DNA of 21,234 bases, from assembly GCA_963205035.1 (NCBI GenBank), contig CAUJII010000071.1, forward strand, positions 1-21,234. Reading direction: 5' to 3'. Below the pieces are notes generated by a model, which made no database searches, had not been told where the DNA came from, and was given only the letters and a program-made list of their open reading frames with translations. The DNA is from Spirochaetota bacterium. GTDB lineage: Bacteria; Spirochaetota; Leptospiria; Turneriellales; Turneriellaceae. Position numbers and translations under genes: made by a program. This document shows, piece after piece, positions 1 to 7,384 of the stretch; within the stretch, counting starts at the first letter, position 1, and each line of letters begins with the position of its first letter.

Positions 1-74
1 CCGCGCGAATACCGGTAGCTAATACCCAAGGCGAGTTTGAGGCGTTCGATGCGGGGGGATGTTTTGCGGGCCAT
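1..74 (-). CDS. Hypothetical protein, N-terminal 24 codons only (runs off window)
   Basis: The minus strand opens with ATG at 74-72, preceded by a good Shine-Dalgarno (AGGGG, five bases before the ATG). It reads 24 codons without a stop to the window edge: a basic, Arg/Lys-rich N-terminus beginning MARKTSPRIERLKLALGI. The start lies about 20 bases past the 3' end of the elongator tRNA-Met, on the same strand, so the two could share a transcript. I do not recognise a family from this short piece. The SD and uninterrupted frame make a real gene likely; the function is unknown. Confidence 0.5.
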   Translation of the reverse strand, partial: MARKTSPRIERLKLALGISYRYSR

Positions 75-94
75 GTTTTCCCCTGGGGGTTCTG

Positions 95-168
<74 letters not shown>

Positions 169-181
169 TTCTTGTATAATT

Positions 182-209
182 GCAAAACGCCCCGTCAGGG
201 GCGTTTTGC
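182..209 (-). terminator. Perfect 12-bp hairpin between the two tRNA-Met genes (terminator-like)
   Basis: The sequence is GCAAAACGCCCC, loop GTCA, then GGGGCGTTTTGC, with both arms fully complementary. On the minus strand it lies 7 bases after the 3' end of initiator tRNA-Met and ends in GTTTTGC, a common form of intrinsic terminator in which the T-tract is part of the stem. It may stop initiator tRNA transcription, or it may be a processing hairpin in a joint transcript with the elongator tRNA downstream. On the plus strand it is followed by TTTATTT, so it could also act in the other direction. Confidence 0.75.
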
Positions 210-215
210 TTTATT

Positions 216-288
<73 letters not shown>

Positions 289-343
289 GTGTAGGGTTAG
301 GATTACTTTTTGAGACAGGGGGACAATTCTTTTCTATTAAAAC

Positions 344-544
344 GGGCGCGGGATAAATCAGGTGGGGTTTTTATGCTTTGCGAAAAATTTTGCCTCAAGG
401 GCTTTAGAAAATCACGAGCGCCGGCTTTTCCTTTTAGAAAAGCCTCGCATAACGGTTTGCAACCTGCTCGTGATTTTCCCGGATATTCATCCTAAGAGAC
501 GGCAAAGTTTTTCGCCGGGGCCCCACCTGATTTATCCCACGCCC
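344..544. repeat. MITE-like element, copy 1 (201 bp, 24-bp terminal inverted repeats)
   Basis: The ends are inverted repeats: 344-367 (GGGCGCGGGATAAATCAGGT then GGGG) and the complement at 521-544, with one mismatch in 24. Inside is a second inverted repeat, 407-419 against 466-478 (GAAAATCACGAGC and its complement), and a small hairpin between them (GGCTTTT/AAAAGCC near 423-443). Nearly the whole unit can therefore fold as one long hairpin. A closely similar copy lies inverted at 7120-7321. There is no credible transposase ORF and no clear target duplication. It fills the gap between the initiator tRNA and the stop codon (550-548) of the outer-membrane-type gene, so it may also act as that operon's terminator. 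Confidence 0.85.
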
Positions 545-547
545 TTA

Positions 548-1618
548 TCAAAACTCTATGTTTGGCCGCAACAGAACCTGAAAGTGCTCGCCTCCCGGAT
601 AATTATCCAGAGCACCCGAATACAAACTATCCGACTCCCAAGTGAAACCCAATGCAAGCGTGAACGCCACCATTTTGTAAAACGGCCATTTCTTGTTGAG
701 TTCAAAATACTGCCGGACAGGCTTCATGTTCGATAGCTTGAAATCGATGCGGTATTCAAAACCGCTGTTTGCAAGAAAAGACCAAGCGTCTGCCAAGTAG
801 TCCAAGCGGTTGCGCTTGAAACCGATAAACGCAACGTTCGAGATATCCTCATTGCTATGCAGCTTCACTCCAATTTTGTAATCCCACTTGAGTTTTTGAA
901 AAGTAAAGAGTTGGTCACCCTTCACCTTGAGTTGAAACTCACCCCAATGGTCGTCATAGAATAAGTTGTCTTTGATGTGGTGCGCGCCATAGCTCACGAC
1001 AACGCCGCTATAACCTAACGAGCTTTGATACCCCGACGCTTTGTTTTTCTCTTTTTCTTCCTCTGTCCGCGCAAGCGGTTTGTAACGCACGACGTTACCT
1101 AAGAAAAGCGAGACTGAGTATGGTTCTTCATAACCACGTGTCGCTGCACGCACCAGGTTGAAATTTTCCGTACCGACGACCGCGCGTTGGTAAGTTTCGG
1201 GGGATTTCTCCCGCAAGAGCGCGCCGCCTGCGGGGAGCGGGTTAACACTCGCCTCTAAGACGGCAAAGCGCGGAACGAAAGGTCTGAAGAGCAGATTCTT
1301 GTAAACCTTGAACTCGCTTTCTTCCCCCAAGTTTGTCATCGGCTTATCGGTGAAATTGAAAATCATGTCGCCTGACGTGTAATACGCGTCGAGGGAGTAA
1401 TCCCACGTAATGAATTTGTAATTCGCTTTGGCAGCTTCTTCGTCCAGCGCATCTTCGGCAATTGCCTGCAAGACCTTCGCACCCTTGCGACCAGAAGCCG
1501 CATAGAGCGCGTTCATAAAAAGGAGAAATCCAAAAAAGAAAAAGAGTGTCTTGACTCGAATAGCTCGCCGCGCCTGGCGGATTTTCACAACGCGGCGCAC
1601 TCCATAAAAAATTGTCAA
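548..1618 (-). CDS. Outer-membrane-type (beta-barrel-like) hypothetical protein
   Basis: About 356 residues. A basic stretch (RVVKIRQARRAIRVK) precedes a hydrophobic signal-peptide-like core (FFFFGFLLFMNALYAAS, about residues 25-42). The mature part is rich in aromatic/polar alternation (for example DYSLDAYYTSGDMIFNF), and the chain ends in phenylalanine (RPNIEF), as is usual for barrel proteins recognised by BamA. The TTG at 1618 overlaps the response-regulator stop as TTGA, suggesting translational coupling; a GTG ten codons later is an alternative start. It is last in the minus-strand run from 3339. No catalytic motif or named family was recognised. Barrel assignment is an inference; exported status is likely. 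Confidence 0.72.
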   Translation of the reverse strand: MTIFYGVRRVVKIRQARRAIRVKTLFFFFGFLLFMNALYAASGRKGAKVLQAIAEDALDEEAAKANYKFITWDYSLDAYYTSGDMIFNFTDKPMTNLGEESEFKVYKNLLFRPFVPRFAVLEASVNPLPAGGALLREKSPETYQRAVVGTENFNLVRAATRGYEEPYSVSLFLGNVVRYKPLARTEEEKEKNKASGYQSSLGYSGVVVSYGAHHIKDNLFYDDHWGEFQLKVKGDQLFTFQKLKWDYKIGVKLHSNEDISNVAFIGFKRNRLDYLADAWSFLANSGFEYRIDFKLSNMKPVRQYFELNKKWPFYKMVAFTLALGFTWESDSLYSGALDNYPGGEHFQVLLRPNIEF

Positions 1619-2022
1619 ATATCCGTGCGATGTGCCGCGAGATTTTCCAGTAACGCTACTTTTTCAATCGGCTTTGCAACGACACCGCTCACGCCCGCCT
1701 TCAATGCCTTCTGTTCGTTATCTGCGCTATAGCGCCCCATCGTCAGCAGAATGTAGCTTCTGTAATCGCTGTCCTTTTCGATTTCTTGCTGGCGTATTTC
1801 TTGAACGAGGGTAATCCAACTTTTTGCGGGCAAGTTCACGTCGACAAACACCACGCCGGGCGCAAAATTCGTGAAATAGCGCATCGCCTCTGCGCTATCG
1901 AAGGCACGGCGCACGCTGAAGCCGCTCAGCTCTAAGAACGAAGCAAGATCTAAGACATCCGCTTCATCGACATCGACCAAGAGAACGCGGTCGCTCCGCT
2001 TGAATTCAGTCGATGATCGCAT
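1615..2022 (-). CDS. Single-domain response regulator (CheY-like receiver)
   Basis: 135 residues forming one receiver (REC) domain with no output domain. Visible landmarks are the acidic cluster after beta-1 (LLVDVDEAD, D17/D19/E20), the phospho-acceptor D61 in VVFVDVNLP, T94 at the end of beta-4 (LLTMG) and K117 in VVAKP. All residues for phosphotransfer are present, so it should be an active phosphoacceptor that signals through protein contacts. No histidine kinase is encoded nearby. It lies 21 bp downstream of the PpiD-like gene and overlaps the next gene by 4 bp, implying one transcript. What it controls is unknown. Confidence 0.88.
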   Translation of the reverse strand: MRSSTEFKRSDRVLLVDVDEADVLDLASFLELSGFSVRRAFDSAEAMRYFTNFAPGVVFVDVNLPAKSWITLVQEIRQQEIEKDSDYRSYILLTMGRYSADNEQKALKAGVSGVVAKPIEKVALLENLAAHRTDI

Positions 2023-2043
2023 TGTAAAGTATTGAAGAACCTC

Positions 2044-3339
2044 TCACTCAGGCTTTTCCTCTTGAGGTGTGTTATACCGCACGATGCGGGTTTGGCTGCG
2101 CTGAATCTCGAGCGCGGTCATCAAGATTTGTGCGGAGTTGCTCTGCCCCAAAGAGTTCGCGATGCGTTCGTATTGGATATCTTTCTGTTTTGCAACGACT
2201 GGCGCTATAGTTTCAGGAATAGTTTTTTTCCACTGCGCGTATTCTGTGACAGAAGGTAGGTCGGGCAAAACGCGCGCGCTCACCGCAAAAAAATAGGTGA
2301 AGCCCGCTGTCTCGATGGGCCCAACGACTTGCCCCAGGGTGACTGCCAAACGCTCGCGCACAAAAATATCCGATTGCGCAAGAGCTGCAAGCGATACCGC
2401 GCCGCCTTGTTTTCCTTTTTTCTGATCTAAGTCGGCAGAAAGCTCGACGTTCTCTAACGCGAGAACTGGAACTCCCGCTTTTTGCGCAAGCGATTGCATT
2501 CCTGCTTTGCCAGCGTCTTTGAGCATTTGCAAAAATTCTTTGTCGAGAGCCGATTTATGCTGCGTAAAGAGCGTCGCTTTGATTGACTCTCGCTTCGAGG
2601 CGTCGAGAATTGCTTTGGCGTCTTTTGCTAAGAACTCAGATTTGAACTTGTCTTGAATTTCTTTTTCTGTGGGATTAAACCTGGCACGCAGTCTCTTATC
2701 TTTGTCGATGCTTGAAATCGCAACGATTCGGTACGAATTTTTTGTCGCCAGAAACCGCACGTTATCTAAGAGCGCAAAATCGGGAACGTACGCTGTGTTC
2801 TGCAACATTTCATACGCTTTGGAAGGGCCATAGTCTTGCAGCATATTGCGCCCGACTTGGTCGAGATTCATGCGGCGTTGCCCTAAGTACTCGTTGAGGC
2901 GCTCCATGTCGAGTTTTCCGTTCACAATAAATTCGCTGAATTGACGACGGTAAAAGTTTGCAAGAATCTTCCCCTCGCTCGAACTCGTGGGAGTAAACCC
3001 CGCGCTCTTTAAGAGTTGCGAGAAGAGCTTGCGGTCAATCGCTTCGCCGAGTGCGCGGCCCTTTGCCATGTCTTCGATGAGCTTGCGATTTTTCTCGTCC
3101 ATGCCTTTGAGATTTTGGGCCATGCGCTCTTCGATTTGCTTCGCATAGTCGGAAACTTCGCCTTTGGTCAAGTATTCATCGCCCACCTTCGCCGCGTGGA
3201 ACTGATCGACACGCGCACTTGTCCCCATGAAATCGGGCATTCCAAAAGAGAGCACGATGAGGACAAAGATGAAAACCAAAAAAAGCCACGTTCCGAATTT
3301 AATGAGTTTTTCTTTTAAGAAACCTTCTGACTTCGCCAT
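2044..3339 (-). CDS. PpiD/SurA-like membrane-anchored periplasmic folding factor
   Basis: 431 residues. One N-terminal membrane anchor (about 15-34, FGTWLFLVFIFVLIVLSFGM) precedes a long periplasmic part. The helical region after the anchor, starting AAKVGDEYLTKGEVSDY, has the look of the SurA/PpiD N-terminal chaperone domain. Near the C-terminus, LGQVVGPIETAGFTYFFAVS resembles the last strands of a parvulin (PpiC) domain, but I do not see a full one, so isomerase activity is doubtful and a chaperone role is more likely. It is first gene of the run toward 548, matching a role in biogenesis of the outer-membrane-type protein encoded there. Start ATG at 3339; no strong SD. Confidence 0.7.
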   Translation of the reverse strand: MAKSEGFLKEKLIKFGTWLFLVFIFVLIVLSFGMPDFMGTSARVDQFHAAKVGDEYLTKGEVSDYAKQIEERMAQNLKGMDEKNRKLIEDMAKGRALGEAIDRKLFSQLLKSAGFTPTSSSEGKILANFYRRQFSEFIVNGKLDMERLNEYLGQRRMNLDQVGRNMLQDYGPSKAYEMLQNTAYVPDFALLDNVRFLATKNSYRIVAISSIDKDKRLRARFNPTEKEIQDKFKSEFLAKDAKAILDASKRESIKATLFTQHKSALDKEFLQMLKDAGKAGMQSLAQKAGVPVLALENVELSADLDQKKGKQGGAVSLAALAQSDIFVRERLAVTLGQVVGPIETAGFTYFFAVSARVLPDLPSVTEYAQWKKTIPETIAPVVAKQKDIQYERIANSLGQSNSAQILMTALEIQRSQTRIVRYNTPQEEKPE

Positions 3340-3396
3340 TCGGCAGACTTGATTTTTGATTTACCTCAGCAAACGGATTTCTGGCTTATAGCCAAC

Positions 3397-4656
3397 GTGA
3401 ACGAATACATCCAAAACCTTGCCGACGGGGCACTCCACGCCTCTCAAAAACTCAGAACGGTTTCGACTGCGCAGAAGAACGCTGTCCTGACAGACCTTTC
3501 AGCACTCCTTGTCGCAAACAAGGAGACGCTCAAAAAAGAAAATTCGCTCGACCTTCAATTCGCAGCCGAGCAAAAACTCGAACAAAGCCTCGTCGAAAGA
3601 CTCACTCTTTCAGACAAAGTCATAAGGAGCATGAGCCAAGCCGCTCTGGAAATCGCAGCGCTCCCCGACCCGGTGGGTGAAATCCTCGAAGGACGGACAC
3701 TTTCAAGCGGCATTCGTCTGCGCAAGGTCACAAGCCCCTTGGGTGTCGTGGCACTCATTTACGAATCGCGCCCCAATGTGACAATCGACGTGGGAGCTCT
3801 CTGCCTCAAATCGGGCAATGCCGCTATCTTGCGGGGAGGCAAAGAAGCTCTCCACAGCAACCGTGCGCTTGCGCGGCTCTTTCACGAGGCCTTAAGAAAA
3901 AATGGACTCCCTGAAAACGCAGTGAGTCTCATCGAGAAGACCGAGCGCGATCTCATCGTCGACTTGGTGAGGTGCGTCAAGCAAGTCGACCTCGTTGTGC
4001 CGCGTGGCGGCGAAGCACTCATCCGCTTTGTGACGGAACATAGCCTTATCCCTGTCGTGAAGCACGACAAAGGAGTGTGCAGCGTCTTCGTCGCGAAAGA
4101 CGCGCCTTTTGAAATGGCGCGAGACATTGTTCTCAACTCGAAGACACACCGTCCGGGAGTCTGTAACACGGCGGAATGCCTCTTAATCGACGAGGCGTGG
4201 CCTCACACGGCAAGCCTTTTTTCCGCTTTGAATGACGCCGAAGTCAAACTCCACAGCGATTCAGGCGGCATTGAATGGGGAAAAACGCACGGGGCTGTTA
4301 TCCATCCCTTCTTAAACGAATTGGGCTTTGGCCACGAATACCTAAGCCTCGATCTTTCGGTACGTGCTGTTAAGAGCGTCGAAGAAGCGATTGAACACAT
4401 TCTCGAATTTGGCTCGAAGCATTCTGAGGCGATTGTCACGAGCGATTATTTTCTTGCAGAACGCTTTGTCGACGCGCTCGACTCTGCGGCGGTATTTGTC
4501 AACTGCTCGACGCGCTTTCACGACGGCAGCGAATTCGGCTTGGGCGCAGAAGTGGGCATCGCAACGGGGAAACTCCATGTGCGCGGACCGATGGGCCTCA
4601 AGGACCTCACGACCAGCCGCTACATCGCGATGGGGCATGGAGAAGTGCGCGCCTGA
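3397..4656 (+). CDS. proA: Gamma-glutamyl phosphate reductase (proline biosynthesis)
   Basis: Catalyses NADPH-dependent reduction of gamma-glutamyl phosphate to glutamate semialdehyde in cytoplasmic proline synthesis. The aldehyde-dehydrogenase-fold features are clear: substrate-binding YESRPNVTIDVGALCLKSGN, catalytic Cys256 in RPGVCNTAE, and the family signature at about 328-346 (V-x5-AIEHI...GSKHSEAI). I chose GTG at 3397, which gives 419 residues beginning NEYIQNLADGA, close to the usual ProA length. The frame is open to a TTG at 3349, which would add 16 residues unlike the family. SD is weak for both; a TTATAG six bases before the GTG would permit a leaderless transcript (speculative). 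proB is not in the window. Confidence 0.95.
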   Translation: MNEYIQNLADGALHASQKLRTVSTAQKNAVLTDLSALLVANKETLKKENSLDLQFAAEQKLEQSLVERLTLSDKVIRSMSQAALEIAALPDPVGEILEGRTLSSGIRLRKVTSPLGVVALIYESRPNVTIDVGALCLKSGNAAILRGGKEALHSNRALARLFHEALRKNGLPENAVSLIEKTERDLIVDLVRCVKQVDLVVPRGGEALIRFVTEHSLIPVVKHDKGVCSVFVAKDAPFEMARDIVLNSKTHRPGVCNTAECLLIDEAWPHTASLFSALNDAEVKLHSDSGGIEWGKTHGAVIHPFLNELGFGHEYLSLDLSVRAVKSVEEAIEHILEFGSKHSEAIVTSDYFLAERFVDALDSAAVFVNCSTRFHDGSEFGLGAEVGIATGKLHVRGPMGLKDLTTSRYIAMGHGEVRA

Positions 4657-5258
4657 AGAAAAAAAATCCTGTCTATTTTTTTGGCGGAACATTCGACCCC
4701 CCGCACAAGGGCCACGTTGCGATTGTACGCAGACTTCTGAAAAAGAGTCCCGACGCAGTGGTGGTTGTTTCTGTTGCTGCCGAAGCGCCTCTTCGGAAGA
4801 GAGGGCATCTCTTTTCTTATCGCGAACGCTTCAAGCTCTTTCGGCATGCGCTCCGTGCAGAGATTCAAAGAGGATGCGTAAAACTTTCTGTCTTAGAAAA
4901 ATATCTTCCCAAACCGAATTATACCATCGATACACTCGGCGCTCTTAACGCACTCTGCCAAGCAGACATAACCCTCGTCATCGGCGCGGACCAAGCACAA
5001 AAACTTTCGGAATGGCACCGCTCAGAAGAACTCTTGACGCGTTACGCATTGCTGATTTTTTCAAGAAACAAAATTTCGCTGGCGCATTTGCCGAGTGCCA
5101 ACTTCGAGATAATCGACGATTTCGATATGCCAATTTCCGCGACCGCAATCCGTGAGCGTCTTGCGGCTTTAGATACCACAGAGCGGTTTGAAAAGGCACT
5201 CAGTCTCTTAACCGATGAAGAGAACAAGGAGTCTCACGAAGATAGAGCGCAGCGGTAG
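4653..5258 (+). CDS. nadD: Nicotinate-nucleotide adenylyltransferase, apparent CTG start
   Basis: Adenylates nicotinate mononucleotide in NAD synthesis. The nucleotidyltransferase motif GGTFDPPHKGH (residues 11-21 with CTG as 1) and the C-terminal ISATAIR motif (161-167) are intact, with GADQ..KLSEWHR between. The first ATG/GTG/TTG in this frame is GTG 4758, inside beta-2, and would delete the catalytic HxGH motif. The only plausible initiator upstream of that motif is CTG 4653-4655, overlapping the proA stop (CTGA), with GGAG ten bases upstream. That gives 201 residues, normal for NadD. Translation is probably coupled to proA. The last 51 bp overlap the convergent gene ending at 5208. Confidence 0.88.
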   Translation: MKKKNPVYFFGGTFDPPHKGHVAIVRRLLKKSPDAVVVVSVAAEAPLRKRGHLFSYRERFKLFRHALRAEIQRGCVKLSVLEKYLPKPNYTIDTLGALNALCQADITLVIGADQAQKLSEWHRSEELLTRYALLIFSRNKISLAHLPSANFEIIDDFDMPISATAIRERLAALDTTERFEKALSLLTDEENKESHEDRAQR

Positions 5259-6152
5259 CAAGCGATAAATACCACAATAATTTCTATAACGTCTTTTCGC
5301 GCCTGAAAAAATAAACGGGGCGGTCAAGAGACCTGCAAACCCTACCAGAAGAAAAGCCCCCGAGAAAGTGATAATCGCCGTGAGAGTGGCAAAGTACATC
5401 GAAAGTTGTGCGACAAGAAAAAGCAGAAGACGAGCGCTCAAAGCGCGCGGGAGTTTTTTTTCTGTGCGAAACTCTTGAAAAGACTCGATCGCAAAAAGCA
5501 GAGTATTCAAGAGACGGCGCGGGCTTTCACGCAGACTGAAACTTCTCCCTGAAGCTGTGGGAGTCTTCTCACCCACCGGATTTTCAAAGAAATCAAAAAA
5601 TGCTTTCTGTGCCCGGATACCCTCGGCGTTTTGAATGCCGCGCAAAAACCGTGTGCGGTCGATTGCAAGAGGCGCACTCTGCCACGTAAACGGAGTTTTC
5701 AAATAACAGTGGAGCGAAAAAAATGCCTCGCGAAAAACAAACTTGAGGAGTGTCTCGTGCGGTGCGCGGAGCATTCGCAGGGGTTCCATGCAAAAGACTG
5801 TGTGTCGTTCTATAAAGCCTAAGAGACTCCACACATCGCTTTCGTGCAGCAAAGTTTGCGAAGTCGCCAGTAGAATTTTTTCGGTTGCAATCTGCGTGCA
5901 CTGTTCGGCCACCGTGACGGACGCCATGCTGCGCAGTTTTACAAAGCGAACACTTTCTTGCGCAAGCGCCCAATTATTGAGTTGCAGAGGCCGCACATAC
6001 CAGACTTCGAGCGCGAGCGGGTTTGTGCTTTTTTTTACGACTCGGCTGAGAAGAGCGACATTCGCGCGGTCGATGCGCGTGTCGTCGCCTGAAAGATAAA
6101 CAAGCGTCGCATAGAGTCCCCCTGCAGTTCGACGCTCCTGTGCCGGGGGCAT
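5208..6152 (-). CDS. Hypothetical protein with C-terminal membrane segments (distant GT2-like?)
   Basis: 314 residues. The N-terminal 200 or so are soluble and have an alternating layout loosely resembling a glycosyltransferase-2 domain (ATLVYLSGDDTRIDRANVAL near the start, PLAIDRTRFLRGIQNAEG near 165-180), but no DxD metal motif is evident. The C-terminus has hydrophobic segments (about 235-275, LLLFLVAQLSMYFATLTAIITF and GAFLLVGFAGLLTAPFIFSG) and a basic stretch. It follows the Lgt-family gene by 6 bp on the same strand, so they are almost certainly co-transcribed. The 3' end overlaps nadD by 51 bp. Function unknown; GT2 likeness is a weak inference. Confidence 0.6.
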   Translation of the reverse strand: MPPAQERRTAGGLYATLVYLSGDDTRIDRANVALLSRVVKKSTNPLALEVWYVRPLQLNNWALAQESVRFVKLRSMASVTVAEQCTQIATEKILLATSQTLLHESDVWSLLGFIERHTVFCMEPLRMLRAPHETLLKFVFREAFFSLHCYLKTPFTWQSAPLAIDRTRFLRGIQNAEGIRAQKAFFDFFENPVGEKTPTASGRSFSLRESPRRLLNTLLFAIESFQEFRTEKKLPRALSARLLLFLVAQLSMYFATLTAIITFSGAFLLVGFAGLLTAPFIFSGAKRRYRNYCGIYRLLPLRSIFVRLLVLFIG

Positions 6153-6158
6153 CGTAGC

Positions 6159-7079
6159 CTACGCTTTGCTCGTGCGCTGGCGTCTCGCAAAAGCGATAAT
6201 CACATACCCTGCGGCAATCGCCATGAGGATGAGCGAGAGAAATTGCGCCTGTGAAACTCCAAAAACATCGCGCGGGTTGAGACGGATGAACTCAATCGAA
6301 AAGCGAAAAAGCGCATGAAGAAAAAGATACAGAAAGAATTTTGCACCGAGCGGCCATTCGCGCTTGCGTACTTTCCACAAAAAGAAGAAACACAATAATG
6401 AGAAAGCACTTTCAAAGAAAGGCGTGTTGATGGCAGTCGCCGCGACGTTGCCGTTGCTGTATCTTGCAAGCCAATCGGTCCAGCTTGCGGCGCCGTTTGG
6501 GAATGCCATGCAGAATGGCGCGGGCAAGTTCCAAGTGCAAAGCCCGCCGTAGCAGCCGTCGCCGGAAAAGATGCAACCCGAGCGACCGAACACATAGCCC
6601 AGCGCAAGCATCGGCGCTAGGACATCCATGCCGAAGAGGATGTTGACTTTGAATTTTTTGAAAACCAAAATAATGCCGATTGCTGCAAGGATAAATCCGC
6701 CATACCAAGTAAGCCCTGCGCCAGAAAAAAGATGCGACCAAAGCGTTCCCTGGTGGAATTCGGGTGTATTGCGGATTTCAAAAACATAAGCGATTTTGGC
6801 TCCCACAATGCCGCCGATGACGCCGACCAAAAGAATGTAGTCGCCCATCTTAACTTCGAGGCCGACACGGGGGAACTCCCTCTCTATAAGGAGGAATGCG
6901 CTATAAAACGCGAGTGCCATCGTGATGCCATAGGGAGAAACCTGAGCCCACGAAACGATTGTGCTCTTGAGCATGCCGTCTTGGTATGCGCAGGCGGTGA
7001 GAAAAAGCGGAGTGATGAGCAGAAAGAACGTGAGAGCGCGCTTAGAAAAAAGCCGCGCACTCAGAAGCGGTTGAAACAT
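6159..7079 (-). CDS. lgt: Prolipoprotein diacylglyceryl transferase family protein
   Basis: Lgt transfers diacylglycerol from phosphatidylglycerol to the lipobox cysteine of prolipoproteins at the inner membrane. Family landmarks are present: SPYGITMALAF in the first conserved helix, GGIVGAKIAYV, GLTWYGGF (aligned with the H103-GG region of E. coli Lgt, with Tyr in place of His), GRSGCIFSGDGCYG (signature region with its essential Arg, here R166), and FRFSIEFIR near 258-266. Seven or more hydrophobic segments are visible. The ATG at 7079 gives a 35-residue leader with its own lipobox-like LTAC (C30); an internal ATG at 6974 would give about 271 residues and a more ordinary N-terminus. It could be the housekeeping Lgt or a paralogue. 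Confidence 0.85.
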   Translation of the reverse strand: MFQPLLSARLFSKRALTFFLLITPLFLTACAYQDGMLKSTIVSWAQVSPYGITMALAFYSAFLLIEREFPRVGLEVKMGDYILLVGVIGGIVGAKIAYVFEIRNTPEFHQGTLWSHLFSGAGLTWYGGFILAAIGIILVFKKFKVNILFGMDVLAPMLALGYVFGRSGCIFSGDGCYGGLCTWNLPAPFCMAFPNGAASWTDWLARYSNGNVAATAINTPFFESAFSLLCFFFLWKVRKREWPLGAKFFLYLFLHALFRFSIEFIRLNPRDVFGVSQAQFLSLILMAIAAGYVIIAFARRQRTSKA

Positions 7080-7119
7080 AAGGCAAGACCGTCTCTAAAA
7101 ATGCGGCGTCAATCAAAAG

Positions 7120-7321
7120 GGGCGTGCGATAAATCAGGTGGGTACACGGCAAAAAATTTTGCCGCCGTTTAGAATGATTATCCGTGAAAATCACGAGCAG
7201 GTTGTAAACCGTTATGCGAGGCTTTTCTAAAAGGAAAAGCCGGCGCTCGTGATTTTCTAAAGCTCTTAAGACAAAATTTTTTGCAAAGCCTAAAAATACC
7301 CACCTGATTTATCGCACGCCC
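7120..7321. repeat. MITE-like element, copy 2 (202 bp, 25-bp perfect terminal inverted repeats)
   Basis: The ends 7120-7144 and 7297-7321 are perfect 25-bp inverted repeats (GGGCGTGCGATAAATCAGGT then GGGTA). Read on the reverse strand, the interior closely matches copy 1 at 344-544, including the GAAAATCACGAGC inverted pair and the central GGCTTTTCCTTTTAGAAAAG block. It occupies most of the 305-bp gap between the divergently transcribed Lgt gene (start 7079) and the EI24-like gene (start 7385). Promoters for these genes must therefore lie in the short flanks or inside the element. No target duplication is obvious. Confidence 0.87.
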
Positions 7322-7384
7322 TGACCCACTTTTCATAAAGGAAAAGGTGCTTTACGACAAGGCTTTCGTTATGAAATCTTCTCT

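Noticed and set aside
173..180. TATAAT-like sequence between the two tRNA genes as a tRNA promoter
   Set aside because: On the plus strand it points away from any gene; on the minus strand the matching TATACA lies so close to the elongator tRNA that transcription would start inside it.
310..736. Two plus-strand ORFs of 61 and 124 codons across MITE copy 1 and the OMP gene end
   Set aside because: They run through the inverted-repeat element and antisense to a well-supported exported protein, have no SD of note and no recognisable protein features.
4364..4948. Plus-strand 194-codon ORF overlapping proA and nadD
   Set aside because: It is in a different frame from the clearly supported ProA and NadD frames, is Arg/Ser/Cys-rich, and is explained as a shadow of them.
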